Program-made: the position numbers and the translations under genes
Assembly (NCBI GenBank): GCA_002315735.1
Contig: DCIA01000010.1
Location: forward strand, 34,037 to 98,036
Direction of reading: 5' to 3'
DNA from: Clostridiales bacterium UBA1738
GTDB lineage: Bacteria > Bacillota > Clostridia > UBA1381
DNA length: 64,000 nucleotides
Notes under the pieces: generated by a model
The model's database searches: none
The model's input: only the letters and a program-made list of their open reading frames with translations
What the model was told of the DNA's origin: nothing
Shown here: positions 24,053 to 33,396 of the stretch, one piece after another
Numbering within the stretch: position 1 is the first letter of the stretch
Layout of the letters: each line of letters opens with the position of its first letter

Positions 24053-25423
24053 TTATCCTTTATAATATTTATCTAAATACTCATCTTTAATACGTTTTAA
24101 TTCTGCTCTTGGCAAAATAGATATCAGTTCCCAACCGATGTCAAGAGTTTCTTCAATACTTCTGTTTGTTGTGTATCCTTGTGATACATAACGCTTTTCA
24201 AATTCATCGGCAAATTTTGCGTATAGTTTATCAACCTCTGAAAGTGCCGCTTCTCCTAAAATAACCATAAGTTCTTTTGCTTCTTTTCCTCTTGCATAAG
24301 CCGCAAAAAGTTGGTTCATCGTATTTGAATGGTCTTCTCTTGTCTTGCCCTCACCAATACCTTTATCTTTAAGTCTTGAAAGACTCGGCAAAACATCAAT
24401 AGGAGGCATAACATTTTTTCTGTAAAGTTCACGAGAAAGAATTATTTGCCCCTCGGTAATATAGCCTGTAAGGTCAGGAATTGGGTGAGTTTTGTCATCT
24501 TCCGGCATTGTCAAAATAGGAATAAGTGTTATTGAGCCTTCACTACCCTTTAATCTTCCTGCTCTTTCATAAAGCGTTGCAAGGTCTGTGTACATATAGC
24601 CCGGGTATCCTCTACGCCCCGGCACTTCCTTTCTGGCAGCCGAAATTTCACGAAGAGCATCTGCATAGTTTGTAATGTCTGTCATTATTACAAGAACGTG
24701 CATATCCTTTTCGAATGCAAGATATTCTGCCGCAGTAAGAGCCATTTTAGGTGTTGCAATACGCTCTATTGCAGGGTCATTTGCAAGATTTACGAATAGA
24801 ACTGTTCTTTCCATTGCACCCGTATCTTTAAAGTCTTGCACGAAGTATTCTGCTTCTTCAAATGTGATACCAATAGCCGCAAAAACAACGGCAAACTTCC
24901 CACCATCACCAAGAACTTTTGCCTGTCTTGCAATTTGTGCTGCAAGATTTGCATGAGGAAGACCACTTCCCGAGAAAATCGGAAGTTTTTGACCTCTTAC
25001 CAGTGTGTTAAGTCCGTCAATCGCACTAACACCCGTTTGGATAAATTCCTCAGGATAAATTCTCGCAGCAGGGTTCATAGGAGTTCCGTTGATATCTTCT
25101 CTTTTGTCAGGAATAATCTCAGGTTTTCCGTCCTTAGGTCTACCAAGTCCGTCAAATACACGGCCCAACATATCTTCCGAAACACCAAGTTCGATTCCGT
25201 GTCCCAAAAAGCGAACTTTTGAATCTTCCAAGTTTATTCCGGCACTGCTTTCAAAAAGTTGCACAAGTGCATCAGAACCGTTAATTTCAAGAACTCGGCA
25301 TCTTCTTCTTGTGCCATCGGCAAGTTCAATTTCTCCAAGTTCGTTATAGGTGACTCCTGATGTATTTTTGACAAGCATTAAAGGCCCTGAAACCTCTTCA
25401 ATTGTTTTGTATTCCTTAGGCAT
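24053..25423 (-). CDS. atpB: V-type ATPase subunit B (non-catalytic)
   Basis: Subunit B alternates with A in the hexameric head and lacks a working P-loop. The 456 residues show the beta-barrel start (YKTIEEVSGPLMLV), the FSGSGLPHNxLA-type motif (FSGSGLPHANLAAQIARQA near residue 154), and the B-subunit signature GYMYTDLATLYERAGR. It overlaps the end of the A gene by 8 bases, coupling equal production of A and B. Length is normal. Confidence 0.96.
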   Translation of the reverse strand: MPKEYKTIEEVSGPLMLVKNTSGVTYNELGEIELADGTRRRCRVLEINGSDALVQLFESSAGINLEDSKVRFLGHGIELGVSEDMLGRVFDGLGRPKDGKPEIIPDKREDINGTPMNPAARIYPEEFIQTGVSAIDGLNTLVRGQKLPIFSGSGLPHANLAAQIARQAKVLGDGGKFAVVFAAIGITFEEAEYFVQDFKDTGAMERTVLFVNLANDPAIERIATPKMALTAAEYLAFEKDMHVLVIMTDITNYADALREISAARKEVPGRRGYPGYMYTDLATLYERAGRLKGSEGSITLIPILTMPEDDKTHPIPDLTGYITEGQIILSRELYRKNVMPPIDVLPSLSRLKDKGIGEGKTREDHSNTMNQLFAAYARGKEAKELMVILGEAALSEVDKLYAKFADEFEKRYVSQGYTTNRSIEETLDIGWELISILPRAELKRIKDEYLDKYYKG

Positions 25424-27191
25424 CTTGGTTTACCTCCTTTTTTAGCTCATCTATTTCTTTTATAATCTGCTCCACGATTTTGTCGTATTCCTTTTCTACA
25501 TCATTCTCAGGAACATATTTAATTCTTCCAATACGCTCTCTTACAGGCATCATAACAATTTTGTTTATATTTACTCCGTCAGATAACGCTTGCTTTGCTA
25601 AATCATAAAATTTAAGTATAAGCCCTGACATTACGCACTGTTTATGAAGAGATGCATAGGTGTCAACTTCGTGGAATGCGTTTTGGTGCAAATAGTCTTC
25701 TCTTATTGTACGAGCAATTTCGAGTTTTAGTCTATCTCCTGCAACTAAGGCGTCCATACCAACAAGTTTCACCATTTCTTCAAGTTCTGCTTCGTCTTGC
25801 AAAAGTGCCATAAGGCGTGTTCTTTGCGGAATCCAATCCTTTGATACATTCTCATCGTACCATTTTGCCATCATATCCACATATAATGAATAACTTTTTA
25901 GCCAGTTTATTGCCGGAAAATGTCTTCTGTATGCAAGGCTTGAATCAAGTCCCCAGAAAACCTTAACAATTCTAAGTGTAGCCTGAGAAACCGGTTCTGA
26001 AATATCTCCACCTTGCGGGGAAACAGCACCAACAACACTAAGCGCTCCAACTCTGTCATCATTACCATAAGACACAACACGGCCTGCACGTTCATAAAAT
26101 CCTGCCAATCTGCTTCCTAAATAAGCAGGATAGCCTTCTTCACCCGGCATTTCTTCCAAACGACCACTCATTTCACGAAGTGCCTCTGCCCAACGAGATG
26201 TTGAGTCTGCCAAAAGTACAACAGAGTACCCCATATCACGAAAATATTCTGCTATTGTTATACCTGTATAAATGCTCGCTTCTCTCGCTGCAACCGGCAT
26301 ATCCGATGTGTTTGCAATCAAAACAGTTCTTTCCATAAGAGTTTTTCCGGTTTTTGGGTCTTTAATTTCCGGAAATTCATTCAAAACGTCGGTCATTTCG
26401 TTTCCACGTTCGCCGCATCCGATATATACAACGATATCTGCGTCTGCCCATTTTGCAAGTTGGTGTTGAACAACCGTTTTACCGCTTCCGAAAGGTCCGG
26501 GAACTGTTCCAACTCCACCTTTTGCGATTGGGAAAAGTGTATCAATTACCCTTTGTCCTGTTACAAGCGGCATATCCGGGGATAACTTTTTCTTGTATGG
26601 TCTACCCACACGGACAGGCCACTTTTGCATAAGAGTAAGTTCCTTTATTTCGCCATTATCAAGTTTGATTTTGCCTATCGGCTCTGTTACAGTATATGAG
26701 CCGGCATTTAGTTCAATAAGTTCTCCGCTCCAAGTTGGCGGCACCATTATTTTGTGTTCCACAACTTCTGTTTCTGCAACTGTTCCTAATATGTCACCGC
26801 CTGATACTTTTCCCGGTTTAGCAGTTGGCACAAATTCCCACTTTGTTTCTCTGTTTAGTGCAGGAACATTAACGCCTCTTTCAAGACGATTTCCCGCCTG
26901 TTCCATAATAGCATCAAGTGGGCGCTGAATACCGTCATAGATACTCTTAATAAGTCCGGGGCCAAGTTCTGCAGATAGTGGCTCATTTGTTGAAACCACC
27001 TTTCCGCCGGGGCCAAGACCTGATGTTTCTTCATATACCTGAATTGATGCATTTTCTCCGTGCATCTCGATTATTTCGCCAACTAAACCTATATCGCTTA
27101 CTCGGACAACATCGTACATATTAGCATCTCTCATACCCTCTGCAATGACAAGTGGGCCGGATACTTTTTTAATTATTCCGTGTTTCTCCAT
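25416..27191 (-). CDS. atpA: V-type ATPase subunit A (catalytic)
   Basis: Subunit A hydrolyses or makes ATP. The 591 residues carry the P-loop GPFGSGKT at about 232-239, Walker B with VVLLADSTSRWAEALRE and the non-homologous region characteristic of A subunits (residues about 115-190). It starts 19 bases after subunit F and overlaps subunit B. With B, D, F, C, E, K, I and the G/H-like protein it forms a complete rotary complex at the cytoplasmic membrane. Confidence 0.97.
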   Translation of the reverse strand: MEKHGIIKKVSGPLVIAEGMRDANMYDVVRVSDIGLVGEIIEMHGENASIQVYEETSGLGPGGKVVSTNEPLSAELGPGLIKSIYDGIQRPLDAIMEQAGNRLERGVNVPALNRETKWEFVPTAKPGKVSGGDILGTVAETEVVEHKIMVPPTWSGELIELNAGSYTVTEPIGKIKLDNGEIKELTLMQKWPVRVGRPYKKKLSPDMPLVTGQRVIDTLFPIAKGGVGTVPGPFGSGKTVVQHQLAKWADADIVVYIGCGERGNEMTDVLNEFPEIKDPKTGKTLMERTVLIANTSDMPVAAREASIYTGITIAEYFRDMGYSVVLLADSTSRWAEALREMSGRLEEMPGEEGYPAYLGSRLAGFYERAGRVVSYGNDDRVGALSVVGAVSPQGGDISEPVSQATLRIVKVFWGLDSSLAYRRHFPAINWLKSYSLYVDMMAKWYDENVSKDWIPQRTRLMALLQDEAELEEMVKLVGMDALVAGDRLKLEIARTIREDYLHQNAFHEVDTYASLHKQCVMSGLILKFYDLAKQALSDGVNINKIVMMPVRERIGRIKYVPENDVEKEYDKIVEQIIKEIDELKKEVNQDA

Positions 27192-27210
27192 TTAAGTCCG
27201 TCCTTTCCAA

Positions 27211-27528
27211 TTAGTCGTTATAAATTATATCAGAACCAACAGCCTGTTCTACAAATTTTTTCATTCGCTGTCTTCCGATTCCCTTTGAACCTTTTACCGA
27301 CGGAATTGGGATAATTGCAGGGATAATTGCCTCTTTATACTCCAAAATTTCGTCTTCAAGTTCCAAATAATAATCTTCTGTAATGTATATTACGCCAAAG
27401 CCTGACTTTGCCATATTTTTAAGTTTTTCCTGAGCGTCCTTTTTGTCGCTGCACGAAACAACATCTATTCCCAAAGCTGCAAACGCACATATACTGTCAT
27501 AGTCACCCAAAGCACCGACTTTATACAT
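27211..27528 (-). CDS. atpF: V-type ATPase subunit F
   Basis: A 105-residue Rossmann-like protein that binds the D shaft. It starts YKVGALGDYDSICAFAALGIDV, the usual subunit F pattern, and has the mid-protein motif VIYITEDYYLELEDE. The ATG at 27528 matches the family start and overlaps the subunit C stop by eight bases; an in-frame GTG at 27537 has a better-spaced AAAGG and may be the true start, adding three residues. The order C-F-A-B-D is typical of bacterial V-ATPases. Confidence 0.93.
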   Translation of the reverse strand: MYKVGALGDYDSICAFAALGIDVVSCSDKKDAQEKLKNMAKSGFGVIYITEDYYLELEDEILEYKEAIIPAIIPIPSVKGSKGIGRQRMKKFVEQAVGSDIIYND

Positions 27529-28453
27529 AGCAATCACGCAACCTTTCTTTTATATCCTCTTCATTTAAGCCGTTTTCTTTGCAAGCCAAAATTATTCTAA
27601 CTGCTTGAACCTCAAAACTTTTCCCTATTAAAAATGCTAAAATCGGCGCAAATCCAAAACTATCATTCTTCGCCATTTTTGCATAAGCAAGTTTTTTGTT
27701 GTCGCACCACTTTTCAAAGCTTGTAATTGAAGATACATCTGCATCGGGGAACATCATTTTTATTTCATTTTTTATAGATTCTAAATTACCGAAAAACGCT
27801 TCTTTCTCATTAATCAAAGCATCTTTTATAAAATCTCTTGACTTGTTGCCAAGATTACATCGCCATGCTGTTTTTGCATCGGAAATTTTTATTAAAAGTT
27901 CTGCAAAACCTATCAAAAAATCATTCTTTTCTTCATTTGCCCTTTTTAAAACTGCAAGATGTTCAGCCTTGTCCACAAAAATTTCCGTGAGTTGTCCGTC
28001 CATCGTAGATGTCAAAATTTTATAAGCACGTTCCGGCGTATCTTCTAAATAGTTTGGCAGAATTCCAAAATTTTTAGTTTTTAATGCAGTTTCCATAAGT
28101 TCGGGGTCTGTGATTGATGGAGATAAAATCATATTCCTCCAATCAACCGATGATACAAACGCCTTTAACACTGTTTTTAGGTTATGAAAATCGTTTTCAT
28201 ATAACAGTATTTCAATCGGTGCATCTTTCGGGCATACCTCATAAGCAGAACTCCAAGCTCTTTTTAACTCGTTTTTTAATAGTTCTTCGGTGTTATCTCC
28301 AATCCATCCACGCTCATTTAAGATTTTTTTTGCATACTCGATATTTTCTGAGCCTATAAGTGCATTAATATCATTTATAGATAACATTTTATTTTCAAGA
28401 GTTTTTATATAGGAAACAGCATAAACATACTCAATATCCTTCAATATTTTCAC
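27521..28453 (-). CDS. atpC: V-type ATPase subunit C
   Basis: Subunit C is a funnel-shaped all-helical protein that joins the central shaft to the membrane rotor ring. The 310 residues begin with the typical YVYAVSYIKTLENKMLS motif and repeat the helical pattern with HNLKTVLKA near residue 92. It overlaps the end of subunit E by four bases and the start of F. Similarity is moderate, as usual for this fast-evolving subunit, but the operon position makes the call secure. Confidence 0.92.
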   Translation of the reverse strand: MKILKDIEYVYAVSYIKTLENKMLSINDINALIGSENIEYAKKILNERGWIGDNTEELLKNELKRAWSSAYEVCPKDAPIEILLYENDFHNLKTVLKAFVSSVDWRNMILSPSITDPELMETALKTKNFGILPNYLEDTPERAYKILTSTMDGQLTEIFVDKAEHLAVLKRANEEKNDFLIGFAELLIKISDAKTAWRCNLGNKSRDFIKDALINEKEAFFGNLESIKNEIKMMFPDADVSSITSFEKWCDNKKLAYAKMAKNDSFGFAPILAFLIGKSFEVQAVRIILACKENGLNEEDIKERLRDCYV

Positions 28454-29013
28454 TCCTTACAGCAAGCAATATCATAGAGCCTGCTTTCAATTTCGTGGAA
28501 AATCGCATTAATAGTAAGATTTATTTCCACTCTGCCATTTCTAACCAAAATGCCTCGATTCTTAATCACCTCATTGGATAAAGTAAACCCACTGCCAAGA
28601 TTTTCAATAAAATCTGTCGGCATATTTTCTCTATCTTCTTTACAAAGTAAAACTTCTCCGCTTTTAAAATCATTTTGATTTTTGAAGATTTCTGTTAAAA
28701 ATGCAAAATATTCTTCCTTAGGCATTGAAAAAATCTTTTCTTTTGCTGCATCAATAATCTCTGTTGCGACTGCTCTTTCTTCCTTCAAAAGCATTTCTCT
28801 TTTATATGCTTTTTTCTCATTTTCAAAGCGCTCATCAAAAAGTTTTTTTGTCTCTTCTAAATCTTTTTCACTATTTTCTTTGACCTTTTGTATTTCTGCG
28901 TCATATTCGGAGTTTATAATTTCAATTTGCTTTTTTGCACTCTCAATCTTTTCGTCCGCCACTTTTTTTGCATCATTTATAATTGTATCTAAAATAAGTT
29001 CTAATCCTGCCAA
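28450..29013 (-). CDS. atpE: V-type ATPase subunit E (peripheral stalk)
   Basis: The 187-residue subunit E pairs with a G/H-type subunit to make the outer stalk that holds the A3B3 head still. The N-terminal 90 residues are a charged coiled coil (VADEKIESAKKQIE and following); the C-terminus is a compact domain with GGILV-like RGILVRNGRVEINLT. The start follows GGAG. A 38-base gap separates it from subunit K; its stop overlaps subunit C. Confidence 0.9.
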   Translation of the reverse strand: MAGLELILDTIINDAKKVADEKIESAKKQIEIINSEYDAEIQKVKENSEKDLEETKKLFDERFENEKKAYKREMLLKEERAVATEIIDAAKEKIFSMPKEEYFAFLTEIFKNQNDFKSGEVLLCKEDRENMPTDFIENLGSGFTLSNEVIKNRGILVRNGRVEINLTINAIFHEIESRLYDIACCKE

Positions 29014-29051
29014 ATCCCATCGCTCCTTTCTATGAATTTTTTAGTTCATAT

Positions 29052-29525
29052 TTAGCGAGGAATATTGATAACTGTTAGGAAAGATGTGATAAATCCTAAT
29101 AGTGCATAAAGTTCGATAAGAGATGCTGAAACGATAGCTTTTGAACTTTCTTCAGGTCTTTTTGCTGTTAGATTAACACCTGTTGCGGCAACTCTACCTT
29201 GTGCTTTTGCCGAGAAATATCCCGCTATTCCAATTGGAAGGCAAGCCATAAAATATGCAAGACCTGTCGGAACATCTGCAATTACTTCTCCACCTAAAAT
29301 GCCTATATTAAGAAGAACCATAACTCCTACAATAAGACCATAAAGACCTTGAGTACCCGGAAGAAGCTGCAAAATAAGAAGTTTACCAAACTTGCTTGGG
29401 TCATCTGCAACAACTGCTGATGCTGCTTCTGATGCAATACCAACACCCTTTGAAGAACCCATACCTGCAAGACCTACTGCAATAGCAACTCCTAATAATG
29501 CAAAAACCATACCTAAATTTAACAT
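29052..29525 (-). CDS. atpK: V-type ATPase subunit K (membrane rotor), Na+-type ligand set
   Basis: The 157-residue proteolipid has four membrane helices, a duplicated two-helix hairpin. The ion-binding residues known from Enterococcus hirae NtpK appear to be present: L55-P-G-T58-Q59 in helix 2, Q109 in helix 3 and the carboxylate E138 in helix 4 (SLIELYALLG). This set is associated with Na+ transport, so a sodium-pumping enzyme is likely. The ATG at 29525 follows AAAGGATG; a start eight codons earlier would include the ribosome site. Confidence 0.95.
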   Translation of the reverse strand: MLNLGMVFALLGVAIAVGLAGMGSSKGVGIASEAASAVVADDPSKFGKLLILQLLPGTQGLYGLIVGVMVLLNIGILGGEVIADVPTGLAYFMACLPIGIAGYFSAKAQGRVAATGVNLTAKRPEESSKAIVSASLIELYALLGFITSFLTVINIPR

Positions 29526-29545
29526 AATAATCATCCTTTCATTTA

Positions 29546-31489
29546 TCACTTGAATTCATTATATTTTGTTTTTAATTTGAGTGGGGCATATTTTCTTCCG
29601 CCACCCTCATAAAATTTTTGATAAAACTCAACATACTGTAATCTGTTTGTATGAACATATGCCCCCAGCATATTAATAGCAAAGTTCAAAAGGTGTCCAA
29701 AAAGAGAGATTATAATGAAACTTATAACTCCAACAACACTTTTACCACCAAGTGAACCTAAAACATTTATAACCGATGCAATAACCCCTGTTGCAAGTCC
29801 TAATGCCATAAGTCTTGAATAGGAAAGCACATCGCCTACAATACTTGTAATATCATATAAACTAAGAAGTCCGTTTAATAGCTTCATTATCGGATTTTTG
29901 CTTGTTCTTCCTTGCGTCAAAACAAGCCCGACAGCACCGCCTATTGCCATATATTTTCCAACATTCGAAACGATGTCAATACCAAATGCAACACCTGTTG
30001 CTAAAACTCCAATACCAAGAATAACTATCATCCAAAATCCCGTATCAAAGATTGCATCAAGTTTTTTGCCTTCCTTCCATGTTGTGTAAAACTTAATCGC
30101 CATAGCGGTCAAAATGTGAATTGCGCCAAATGCAACACTCATTATTAATACTGTCAGCGGTTTTTTTACGGGGTCAACTAACACCGGCGAAAGAGCCAAT
30201 GTGCCGTTTCCGAAGGTTTTTGAAAGAGTCGCAATCAAGTCCCCAAAGAAACTTCCGTACATTATCCCCCAAAATGTTGTGGATATTCCGCAGAAGAAGA
30301 ACATTCTATATCCTCTTCGCTTTTCTTTATCAATAAAATTTCCATATCCTAACAGTCCACAAACTATCATCATTAACAGTCCATAGCCCGCATCGGAAAA
30401 CATCATTCCAAAGAAAAAGTAATAGAATACTGCCATAATCGGATTTGGGTCAATATCGTGGCCGGACGGCATCGAATAGTCAGAAGTTATGCCCTCAACC
30501 GGCTCTACAAAAAAGTTGTTTTTAAATTCCGTCGGAACATCTTCCTCCCCGCTCGGTTCAAAAAACTCAACCGAAACGGTAAATTCTTTTTCCAAAGTCT
30601 CTTTAAATCTTTCTGCTTTTTCATACGGCACATATCCGCTTATAAAAAACGCATTTTCGGTAATTCCGACATTTTTTAATGCAACATATTTATCTTTCCT
30701 TACCGACAACTTATCATAAAAAAGTTTTAACTGTTCACGATATTTTTCACTTGCCAACAGTTCTTGCTTTAACTCTTTATTTTGATTTTCCAATCTTGCA
30801 ATCTCGTTTTCAATGAATTGCAGCCTTTTTTTCGGCTCATCTTTCGGCATATTTTTGGGTGAAATTAAGTTTATATTCGCCGAAAACCTTGATATTTTTT
30901 CTTCATCGGTTTTGAGATAGATAATCCACAAGACCGTTTGTTGCTTTGTGCTTTTTACTATCTCAAAGTGAACTGCAAAAATCTCGTGTTCGTTTAATTT
31001 TTGCCAAATTCTGTCGCTGTCCCATTCACCTTCCAAAACACCGATTTTAATTTTGGTAAATTTTGTTCCGTTTATATCGGCTCTAACATCAAGATTTAGA
31101 TAGGTTTCAAGGGTACTTTTTTCAACTTCAAAGCCTAAGATTTCGTCTTTATTTTTTTCAATATTTTTGTTTATGGAAATTATGTTATTTGCAATCTCCA
31201 TAACCTCTGAAGTTTCCCCATTTTTCAATTTGTATTCATCAAGACTTATTTGAGGTCTTTTATCAAAAAACCCGCCTTTATCATTTGGCAAAAGAGAAAT
31301 TGCAGAATTTACAGTAGACATATTTGATTCAAATTTCGAAATGCTTTGAGCCGTTTCACGACTTTCCAAAACACCCTCTCGGCTGTCTGAAATATCAACA
31401 ATTCCACATCTTTGCAAGTATTCAATCAAACGCTTTCTCTCGCTGTTTAAGCCAACAAGTTCCATTCGCTTCATTTTTACAAGTGCCAA
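29546..31489 (-). CDS. atpI: V-type ATPase subunit I (a-type stator)
   Basis: The 647-residue stator subunit has a soluble N-terminal half with coiled coil (roughly residues 1-330) and about seven to eight C-terminal membrane helices from MAVFYYFFFGMMFSDAGYG onward. The conserved GDVLSYSRLMALGLA segment near residue 555 contains the Arg that faces the rotor carboxylate. It provides the ion half-channels. It lies 20 bases before subunit K, and a possible attenuator lies between it and the G/H-like gene. Confidence 0.95.
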   Translation of the reverse strand: MALVKMKRMELVGLNSERKRLIEYLQRCGIVDISDSREGVLESRETAQSISKFESNMSTVNSAISLLPNDKGGFFDKRPQISLDEYKLKNGETSEVMEIANNIISINKNIEKNKDEILGFEVEKSTLETYLNLDVRADINGTKFTKIKIGVLEGEWDSDRIWQKLNEHEIFAVHFEIVKSTKQQTVLWIIYLKTDEEKISRFSANINLISPKNMPKDEPKKRLQFIENEIARLENQNKELKQELLASEKYREQLKLFYDKLSVRKDKYVALKNVGITENAFFISGYVPYEKAERFKETLEKEFTVSVEFFEPSGEEDVPTEFKNNFFVEPVEGITSDYSMPSGHDIDPNPIMAVFYYFFFGMMFSDAGYGLLMMIVCGLLGYGNFIDKEKRRGYRMFFFCGISTTFWGIMYGSFFGDLIATLSKTFGNGTLALSPVLVDPVKKPLTVLIMSVAFGAIHILTAMAIKFYTTWKEGKKLDAIFDTGFWMIVILGIGVLATGVAFGIDIVSNVGKYMAIGGAVGLVLTQGRTSKNPIMKLLNGLLSLYDITSIVGDVLSYSRLMALGLATGVIASVINVLGSLGGKSVVGVISFIIISLFGHLLNFAINMLGAYVHTNRLQYVEFYQKFYEGGGRKYAPLKLKTKYNEFK

Positions 31490-31512
31490 TTTATCACCTC
31501 ATTTCACTATAT

Positions 31513-31557
31513 AAAAAAGACAGACCAAAATCCTGTCTGCCCAATTTAATAGGCAGA
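31513..31557 (-). promoter_or_regulatory. Attenuator-like pair of hairpins inside the V-ATPase operon
   Basis: Minus-strand sequence can form AGACAG-N9-CTGTCT followed by a T run (31513-31538), a weak intrinsic terminator. It can also form TCTGCC-N10-GGCAGA (31552-31557 with 31536-31541), which shares bases 31536-31538 with it. The two cannot coexist. It lies in the 83-base gap between the G/H-like gene and atpI, where it could make the first gene more abundant than the rest. Confidence 0.5.
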
Positions 31558-31572
31558 ACTTATTTTGCAGCA

Positions 31573-31887
31573 TTAACCCTTTTTCACTGCTTCTATTATC
31601 TTACCCATTAATAATTCTTTATTATTAAGTAGTGTATTTCTTCTTTTTTGACATTCTTCTAAAACCTCAGTTTTATAGGTTTCAAAGTCTTTTTTTTGTG
31701 TATCCTTTATCCTTTCAATGCTATCCTTTGTTTTTAGTTCTTCATTGGCTTTTTGCTCTCTCAGCTTTTTTTCAGCATCTTCACCGGCTAAAGCCAAAAG
31801 CTCACTTGCTTCTCTTTCTGCATCAAGGATAATCTGAGCAGCTTTATTTTCAGCATTTTTTACAGCCTCAATCGTTTCTTTTGCCAT
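31573..31887 (-). CDS. V-type ATPase G/H-like peripheral stalk subunit
   Basis: A 104-residue, almost wholly helical, highly charged protein (AENKAAQIILDAEREASELL and following), typical of the G/H subunit that pairs with E in the outer stalk. It is the first gene of the operon. The start ATG follows GGAGGAG, and the promoter is at 31932-31960. Coiled-coil proteins of this type share little sequence, so the call rests on size, heptad pattern and position. Confidence 0.85.
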   Translation of the reverse strand: MAKETIEAVKNAENKAAQIILDAEREASELLALAGEDAEKKLREQKANEELKTKDSIERIKDTQKKDFETYKTEVLEECQKRRNTLLNNKELLMGKIIEAVKKG

Positions 31888-31931
31888 TTCAAAACTCCTC
31901 CTACACAGTTTTTTTAGAACTGCTTTTTTGC

Positions 31932-31960
31932 ATTATACTCTAAGTTTTACCAATTGTCAA
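31932..31960 (-). promoter_or_regulatory. Consensus promoter of the V-ATPase operon
   Basis: Minus-strand TTGACA (31955-31960), 17-base spacer, TATAAT (31932-31937), a full consensus match. It sits between nfo and the first ATPase gene; a small hairpin (CAGTT...AACTG) follows in the leader just before the ribosome site. Confidence 0.93.
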
Positions 31961-31978
31961 TAATATTTACAAAATTTG

Positions 31979-32833
31979 TTATTTTTTTAACAATTTAGTA
32001 ATATTCTTCATTTGCAGTGCATCTTCAGCCTGAGTTCCTGCCGATTCGCAAATTATTGTTGGTGATAGGTTTCTTTCTAATATTATTTCAGCAACAGGCT
32101 CAAAATTCGGGCCATAGATATTATCTTCAAAAGTCAGATGCTTCTTTTCTCCACCTTTTGTGTATTCAATTTTACTAAAATGACTATGAAAAGTGTTTGA
32201 TCTTTCTTTACCCAGTTGGTTTTCAATCGAGTCGAAAATTTCTTCAAAATCTGCTTTTACCTTATATCCACCCAAAGTTCTTGCATTTAAGTGCCCAAAA
32301 TCAATGCACGGAAGAAAACTATCGTCAAGTTTGCAAAGTTCCAAAACTTCATTTAAATCACCTAATTGATTGATTTTCCCCATAGTTTCTATGCAAAGTC
32401 TAACACCCGAAAAACCCATCTCTATCATCTTTTCTCTTGCCAATATGAGTGTTTTTTTTGCGTATTCCAAGGCTTCTTCTCTTGTTAATTTGCAAAGTGC
32501 TCCGCAGTGAACAACCACTCTTTCTCCGCCAAGATATTTTACAAGTTCAGCTGATTGTAAGATATAATTTACACTCGAAATACGCTTTTCCTCATCATTT
32601 GTTGCAAGATTAATATAATACGGAGAATGAACGCTCATAATAATTTCGTTTTCAGCTGCGTTTTTCGCTATCTTTTCAGCAGTCGCCCTTCCGCAACGAA
32701 CACCGTTTCCACATTGATATTCGTATGCATCAAGTCCGAATTCTTTTAACCATTTCGGCATTTCTTCCGAGGATTTATGACCTGATTTATAAAAACTGTC
32801 ACTGTTCCCCGCAACACCAAATATTGCTCCCAT
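31979..32833 (-). CDS. nfo: Endonuclease IV-type AP endonuclease
   Basis: A 284-residue TIM-barrel enzyme of AP endonuclease family 2, which cuts DNA at abasic sites. Metal-ligand motifs are visible: MSVHSPYYIN, VVHCGALC, CIETMG, CIDFGHLNA, HSHFSKI and a C-terminal ICES. The family's nine-ligand trinuclear zinc set appears intact, although some relatives are sugar isomerases. It starts 14 bases after yqeG and is probably co-transcribed with it. A weak hairpin including the stop codon may end the transcript before the V-ATPase promoter. Confidence 0.88.
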   Translation of the reverse strand: MGAIFGVAGNSDSFYKSGHKSSEEMPKWLKEFGLDAYEYQCGNGVRCGRATAEKIAKNAAENEIIMSVHSPYYINLATNDEEKRISSVNYILQSAELVKYLGGERVVVHCGALCKLTREEALEYAKKTLILAREKMIEMGFSGVRLCIETMGKINQLGDLNEVLELCKLDDSFLPCIDFGHLNARTLGGYKVKADFEEIFDSIENQLGKERSNTFHSHFSKIEYTKGGEKKHLTFEDNIYGPNFEPVAEIILERNLSPTIICESAGTQAEDALQMKNITKLLKK

Positions 32834-32846
32834 ATTATTTCCTCCG

Positions 32847-33338
32847 CTATCTTTTGTAGTTTTTCAAAACAATCTTTTCCATTCTTCTTTTAAGTCCGAA
32901 AAATGGTGTTTCTTTTGCTTCTATCGGATTTACCATAACCGTTATAATCCCTGCATTTTTGCCTGCATATACATCGGTAAAAACTTGGTCACCAATTAAA
33001 ACTGTATGCTTTTTATCAGCACCTATTTTTTTCATAGCCCTTTTTATTCCGAATGTGAAGGGTTTTCCTGCATCATTTACAAAAATCGCATTAAATTCCT
33101 TAGCAAAAAGTGATACCCTATCCTTATGATTATTTGAAACAAATGCAAATTTTATACCATTTTTTGTTAACATATTTAAAAAGGCTTTTGCTCTTTTGTC
33201 TGCCACCGTAGTTTTATAGCTTACAAGGGTATTATCTATATCTAAAATCGCAAATTTTATGCCGTTTACCAAAAAGAATTCCTCATCAATATCGTCTATT
33301 GAACGAAAGAAAAAATCAGGATAAAATTTCTCAAACAT
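32847..33338 (-). CDS. yqeG: YqeG-family HAD phosphatase
   Basis: A 163-residue HAD superfamily IIIA phosphatase. The catalytic motif LDIDNT is at about residues 32-37 (D33 nucleophile, D35), then FVSNNHKDR (motif II) and IGDQVFTDVYAGKNAG (motif IV). Substrate unknown; YqeG of this type acts on small phosphorylated metabolites. ATG 33338 has GGAGG five bases ahead; a TTG four codons earlier overlaps that site. In many Firmicutes yqeG heads a ribosome-assembly operon; here nfo follows instead. Confidence 0.92.
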   Translation of the reverse strand: MFEKFYPDFFFRSIDDIDEEFFLVNGIKFAILDIDNTLVSYKTTVADKRAKAFLNMLTKNGIKFAFVSNNHKDRVSLFAKEFNAIFVNDAGKPFTFGIKRAMKKIGADKKHTVLIGDQVFTDVYAGKNAGIITVMVNPIEAKETPFFGLKRRMEKIVLKNYKR

Positions 33339-33366
33339 ATCTTCCTCCAAAACTAATTATTACTTA

Positions 33367-33395
33367 ATTTTACCATATTTTAAAGAAAAACACAA
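33367..33395 (-). promoter_or_regulatory. Promoter of yqeG-nfo
   Basis: Minus-strand TTGTGT (33390-33395), 17-base spacer, TAAAAT (33367-33372), lying directly after the terminator of the dcw operon. Confidence 0.5.
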
Positions 33396-33396
33396 C

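Noticed and set aside
31979..32833. nfo as a sugar isomerase of the same TIM-barrel superfamily
   Set aside because: The full endonuclease IV metal-ligand motif set is visible in order.
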